Source of the DNA: Blochmannia endosymbiont of Camponotus (Colobopsis) obliquus
Lineage (GTDB): Bacteria > Pseudomonadota > Gammaproteobacteria > Enterobacterales > Enterobacteriaceae
Reading direction: 5' to 3'
Length of the DNA: 64,000 bases
Assembly (NCBI RefSeq): GCF_000973545.1
Contig: NZ_CP010049.1
Coordinates: 248,001-312,000, forward strand
Positions 60,464 through 64,000 of the stretch are shown one piece after another. Numbering within the stretch: the stretch's first letter is position 1; the number at the start of each line of letters is the position of its first letter. The notes beneath the pieces are model-generated. The model searched no databases and was not told the DNA's origin. It saw only the letters and a list, made by a program, of their open reading frames with translations. A program made the translations under genes and the position numbers.

Positions 60464-63400
60464 ATGTTGATTGTTTATCATTCTAATAAGTTAGAATCTC
60501 TTAAAAATTCATTAGCTGAAATTATTAGAGATAAATCTTTACGTGATCCATTTCAATCAGAAGTAATATTGATTCAGAATAATTATATTTCTCAATGGTT
60601 GCAAATAGAGTTAGCATATGAATTAGGTATTGTTTGTAATATTAATTTTTTTGATTTAGATGATTATTTCTGGAAGATTTGTATAGATACATTAGAAAAT
60701 GTTTCTTGTATAAATTATTTTTCTAAACCAATAATGATTTGGAAATTGATGCAAATTATTTCTGATGTTTCTGAACAAACAGATTGTGAAATTATCAAAC
60801 ATTATTTACTTGATGATCAAGATCAACGGAAACGTTTTCAGTTATCTGTGCATATTGCAGATTTATTTATAAAATATTTGCTATATAGACCTGATTGGCT
60901 AGAGGCGTGGCAATATAATAAAGAAATAAAAGCTTTAGGTAAAGCGCAATTATGGCAGGCAAAATTATGGCGTGAGCTTATAATACATACTAAGTTAAAT
61001 CGTCATTCGTTAATAAATTATGGTAGTTTATATAAAAAATTTATTAGTATTTTAAGCAACAATCATCAAGTGATTTTTTCAGATTTTTCACAGAGAATAT
61101 TTATTTTTAGTGTTTCAGGATTAGTGCCCGTTTATTATAAAATTTTACAGGCATTAAGTTATCATATTGATATTTATTTATTTTTTATTAATCCAAATTT
61201 GCATTATTTAGATGTTTTTTTTGATTATGAGAGTACTTTAAATTTAGTTAAATATAATTTTTGTAATTATCAAGATACAAAATCTCAATTTTTTTTATGC
61301 AATAAGAATAGACAACAAAAATTATTATTTAATGATAATTATTATAATAATTGCTGTTGTTTAGAAAGTCCTTTATTATTCGCATGGGGTGAATCGGTTA
61401 GACATGATTTGTTTTTTTTATCTCGATTAAAGAATGTTCGAAAAGTACATGCTTTTGTTGATTGTGTAAAAGGTTCTCTTTTGAATATATTACAACAAGA
61501 TATATTAAATTTTGAAAATCATATTAATATGTTTAATATTAAACATTATGATGATTTTTGTATCACACAACAGAATAAACGTTTACTTAAACCTGATGAT
61601 TATTCATTATGTTTACATGGTTGTCATAGTATACAGCATGAGGTTGAAGTACTATATAATAATTTATTATCAGTGGTATCTAATGATCCTTCCATATTAC
61701 CGCATGAAATTATAGTTATGATGCCTAATATTGATCATTATATACCTGCAATACAGTCAATTTTTGGTACTGCTGCGAATAAAATTTTACCTTTTATTAT
61801 TATTGATCAAAAATGGAAAAATATACATCCTATTTTATTAATTTTTTTTAATTTGTTAAAATTACCAGATATTAGATGCACATCGAAAGAAATATTTGCG
61901 TTATTAGAGACTCCATCTATAGCAAGTCACTTTGGTTTTGATGAAAAAAAATTGGAATTATTACATTATTGGATAATAGATTCAGGTATTTGTTGGGGTT
62001 TAGATGATTTGACCTTTAGTAAATTAGATGTACCCATTGTTAATCAATATACATGGCATTTTGGTTTAAATCGTATGTTATTAGGTTATGCTATAGATAG
62101 TAAATATGGATTTTGGAAAGGTATTTTCCCCTATAATGCATCTAGTGGGCAGCAGTACATTGAATTAGTTGGGCAATTGGGATTTTTTTTAGAAAAATTG
62201 CGTTTTTGGCGCAATGAACTTACTCAAATTAAAATATTAAGTGAATGGCAGCCTTGTATTCGTAAAATTATTGATGATTTTTTTGATCTGAGTATTCAAG
62301 AAGAGGAAGCGTTTTTATTGTTAGAATCTAATTGGCATGAATTTGTAGAGAATGGAAAATTAGCAAATTATCATCAACCTATTTCAATAGTATTAATTCG
62401 AGATTATTTATATTCTAAACTGGAATTGAGATGTATAAGTCAAAAATTTTTATCTAATGGTATTAATTTTTGCAATTTTTCTTCACATAGTTTTATTCCT
62501 TTTAAAGTTATATGTTTGTTAGGGATGAATGATAATGTTTATCCACGTAATCATTTTGAGTTTGATTTTAATTTGATGTATAAACAAAAACGTTGTGGTG
62601 ATCTTGATTTATATAATAAAGATTATTATCTATTTTTAGAAATGATTTTATCAGCACAACAGTTATTATATATTAGTTTTATTTATTGCTCTATCTATGA
62701 TGGGAGATCATTGTATCCATCGGTGTTAATTGATAAATTAATAGAATATATTGCTCAGAATTTTTCTTTAGGTATGGATGAAAATAAAGGAAATATATCA
62801 ATGCTTATTGAATGTATGCGAGCTCGTTTATGTCAATGGCATGACAGAATGCCATTTTTAGTAGAGTGTTTAAATACTAATGGTGTAAAGCAACAAATTT
62901 TTTATGATACATGTTTAAACACGGGTAGTAATATAGGTAACATGCGATATAATTTTGTATTTTCATTAGATAGAATGTCTCCAGATATTTTATTATTGGA
63001 TGATTTGCTCAATTTTTATAAATCCCCAATTAAAACTTGGTTTAAGGAACGTTTATTAGTAAATTTAGATCGTAATATTATTGAATGTTCTGAAGATGAG
63101 CCTTTTTTTGTTGATGCATTGACTAGATATAAACTAAATAAATATTTATTAAATTATTTTATACATAACAAAAAAACAAGTGATATTAATGATTTATACA
63201 ATAGAATTTATGCTACTGGTTTGTTACCTTACGGCGCTTTTGGAGAGTTGTATTGGTTACAACAATGTGAAAAGATGTCCAGGTTAGCAGATAAAATAAT
63301 TAAATGGTATCTACCTGATCAACATGACATGGAAGTATCATTGATCATAAATGATGTTAAGTTAACAGGTTTATTACGCGCGGTTCAGTCAAATGGTTTA

Positions 63401-63889
63401 TTAAGATGGCGTCCTGCTGTTCTTTCTATGAGAGATGGTTTGTTATTATGGTTAGAACATTTGGTATATTGTGTAATAGATGATGGTTTACTAAAGAATA
63501 GTAGTAAGATGTTTGGTATTAATAGTCAATGGATTTTTCCTGTTATTCCAAAAATGTTAGCTAAGGAATATTTATCTATATTGTTTAAAGGTTATTATGA
63601 TGGTATGTCTACGCCACTATTATTACTTAATAAATCAGTTGGTGTTTGGTTAAATTATTGTTTTGATAAAAATACTAAAAATATTATTTTATGTCACGAT
63701 CGTCAGTATAATGCAAGATTAAAGTTAATAGAATGTTGGAAAGGCAATAAATATATTATAGGAGAGAGTCATGATCCATATTTACAACGATTGTTAGGTG
63801 AAGATATTAATTCATTACATATTGAATTAATTATCGATATTGCAAAATTTTATTATTTACCTATTATGAAATTTAATGATATATCTTAA
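60464..63889 (+). CDS. recC: Exodeoxyribonuclease V gamma subunit RecC
   Basis: RecC is the Chi-scanning scaffold of RecBCD, the helicase-nuclease acting on double-strand ends. I choose the ATG at 60464 (MLIVYHSNKLESL), matching E. coli; the frame is open to 60446. The product has 1141 residues (1122 in E. coli). Recognisable segments are DPFQSEVILIQ, AQLWQAKLWREL, LAW-like LLFAWGESVRHD, KRLLKPDDYSLCLHGCHS, HTWHFGLNRMLLGYAI, IPFKVICLLGMNDNVYPR, LPYGAFGELYW and LLRWRPAVLSM. No frame break occurs in 3.4 kb. recB and recD would be expected past the right edge and are not visible here. Confidence 0.95.
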   Translation: MLIVYHSNKLESLKNSLAEIIRDKSLRDPFQSEVILIQNNYISQWLQIELAYELGIVCNINFFDLDDYFWKICIDTLENVSCINYFSKPIMIWKLMQIISDVSEQTDCEIIKHYLLDDQDQRKRFQLSVHIADLFIKYLLYRPDWLEAWQYNKEIKALGKAQLWQAKLWRELIIHTKLNRHSLINYGSLYKKFISILSNNHQVIFSDFSQRIFIFSVSGLVPVYYKILQALSYHIDIYLFFINPNLHYLDVFFDYESTLNLVKYNFCNYQDTKSQFFLCNKNRQQKLLFNDNYYNNCCCLESPLLFAWGESVRHDLFFLSRLKNVRKVHAFVDCVKGSLLNILQQDILNFENHINMFNIKHYDDFCITQQNKRLLKPDDYSLCLHGCHSIQHEVEVLYNNLLSVVSNDPSILPHEIIVMMPNIDHYIPAIQSIFGTAANKILPFIIIDQKWKNIHPILLIFFNLLKLPDIRCTSKEIFALLETPSIASHFGFDEKKLELLHYWIIDSGICWGLDDLTFSKLDVPIVNQYTWHFGLNRMLLGYAIDSKYGFWKGIFPYNASSGQQYIELVGQLGFFLEKLRFWRNELTQIKILSEWQPCIRKIIDDFFDLSIQEEEAFLLLESNWHEFVENGKLANYHQPISIVLIRDYLYSKLELRCISQKFLSNGINFCNFSSHSFIPFKVICLLGMNDNVYPRNHFEFDFNLMYKQKRCGDLDLYNKDYYLFLEMILSAQQLLYISFIYCSIYDGRSLYPSVLIDKLIEYIAQNFSLGMDENKGNISMLIECMRARLCQWHDRMPFLVECLNTNGVKQQIFYDTCLNTGSNIGNMRYNFVFSLDRMSPDILLLDDLLNFYKSPIKTWFKERLLVNLDRNIIECSEDEPFFVDALTRYKLNKYLLNYFIHNKKTSDINDLYNRIYATGLLPYGAFGELYWLQQCEKMSRLADKIIKWYLPDQHDMEVSLIINDVKLTGLLRAVQSNGLLRWRPAVLSMRDGLLLWLEHLVYCVIDDGLLKNSSKMFGINSQWIFPVIPKMLAKEYLSILFKGYYDGMSTPLLLLNKSVGVWLNYCFDKNTKNIILCHDRQYNARLKLIECWKGNKYIIGESHDPYLQRLLGEDINSLHIELIIDIAKFYYLPIMKFNDIS

Positions 63890-64000
63890 TAAATTGAATT
63901 ATATGAAAATAATTATAAATTTTTTTTCGATATTATTGTTTTAAGTTGCTTAATAAGGATATTTAATTATTTTTGGTTATTTTATAAAGTTTAATTAATA
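63890..64000 (+). other. Right-edge intergenic sequence
   Basis: 111 AT-rich bases after recC. No start of another gene can be recognised before the window ends. In E. coli ptrA and recB follow recC. Confidence 0.5.

Overview
The window is a strongly AT-rich stretch (visually about three quarters A+T, not computed) of a gammaproteobacterial chromosome. Nearly every gene is recognisable as an Enterobacterales orthologue in Escherichia coli-like local order, but many E. coli neighbours are missing. Gene-free spacers are long and several genes are visibly decaying. This is the pattern of an ancient intracellular insect mutualist. The combination seen here (cytochrome bo operon, ubiquinone hydroxylases, LPS heptose synthesis, peroxiredoxin, lysine and shikimate genes) fits ant endosymbionts of the Candidatus Blochmannia type best. 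That assignment is an inference; no database was searched. No phage, insertion sequence, CRISPR array, toxin-antitoxin or defence locus was seen.

Layout. (1) 1-4400: end of the spc operon and the alpha operon (secY end, rpmJ, rpsM, rpsK, rpsD, rpoA, rplQ). (2) 4544-8590: fmt and def, then tsaC, aroE and a solitary 5S rRNA gene at the place of the E. coli rrnD operon. (3) 8867-13849: gloB, yafS, rnhA/dnaQ, gmhA, tRNA-Thr(CGU) and a 2-Cys peroxiredoxin. (4) 13850-15391: 1.5 kb with no gene. (5) 15392-20745: yajC is intact, but secD (six frameshifts), secF (two nonsense codons), ribD and ribH are all broken. (6) 20807-26678: nusB, pgpA, dxs, ispA (frameshifted in a run of eleven A) and thiI. (7) 26822-35349: yajR, the complete cyoABCDE operon, and clpP-clpX. 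(8) 35508-41647: yggX, yggS, yqgF, yqgE, metK, speB. (9) 42514-51303: pgk, fbaA, rpiA, ygfA, zapA, ubiH, ubiI, ygfZ. (10) 51961-63889: prfB (without its programmed frameshift), lysS, lysA, tas, rppH, lgt and recC.

How the genes connect. Dxs and IspA feed isoprenoids to ubiquinone (finished by UbiH and UbiI) and to heme O (CyoE farnesylates heme b). Both are used by the CyoABCD ubiquinol oxidase. CyoA is a predicted lipoprotein, and Lgt, which starts lipoprotein maturation, is also encoded here. Pgk, FbaA and RpiA serve central carbon metabolism. AroE and LysA make amino-acid precursors useful to the host.

The most notable signals are degenerative or regulatory rather than a new system. SecDF is collapsing while SecY and YajC stay intact. 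Frame breaks cluster in A or T runs, which could allow rescue by polymerase slippage, most plausibly in ispA. Two riboflavin genes are relics. The prfB autoregulatory frameshift is gone. UbiI has eroded FAD motifs beside an intact UbiH. I found no convincing undescribed multi-gene system.
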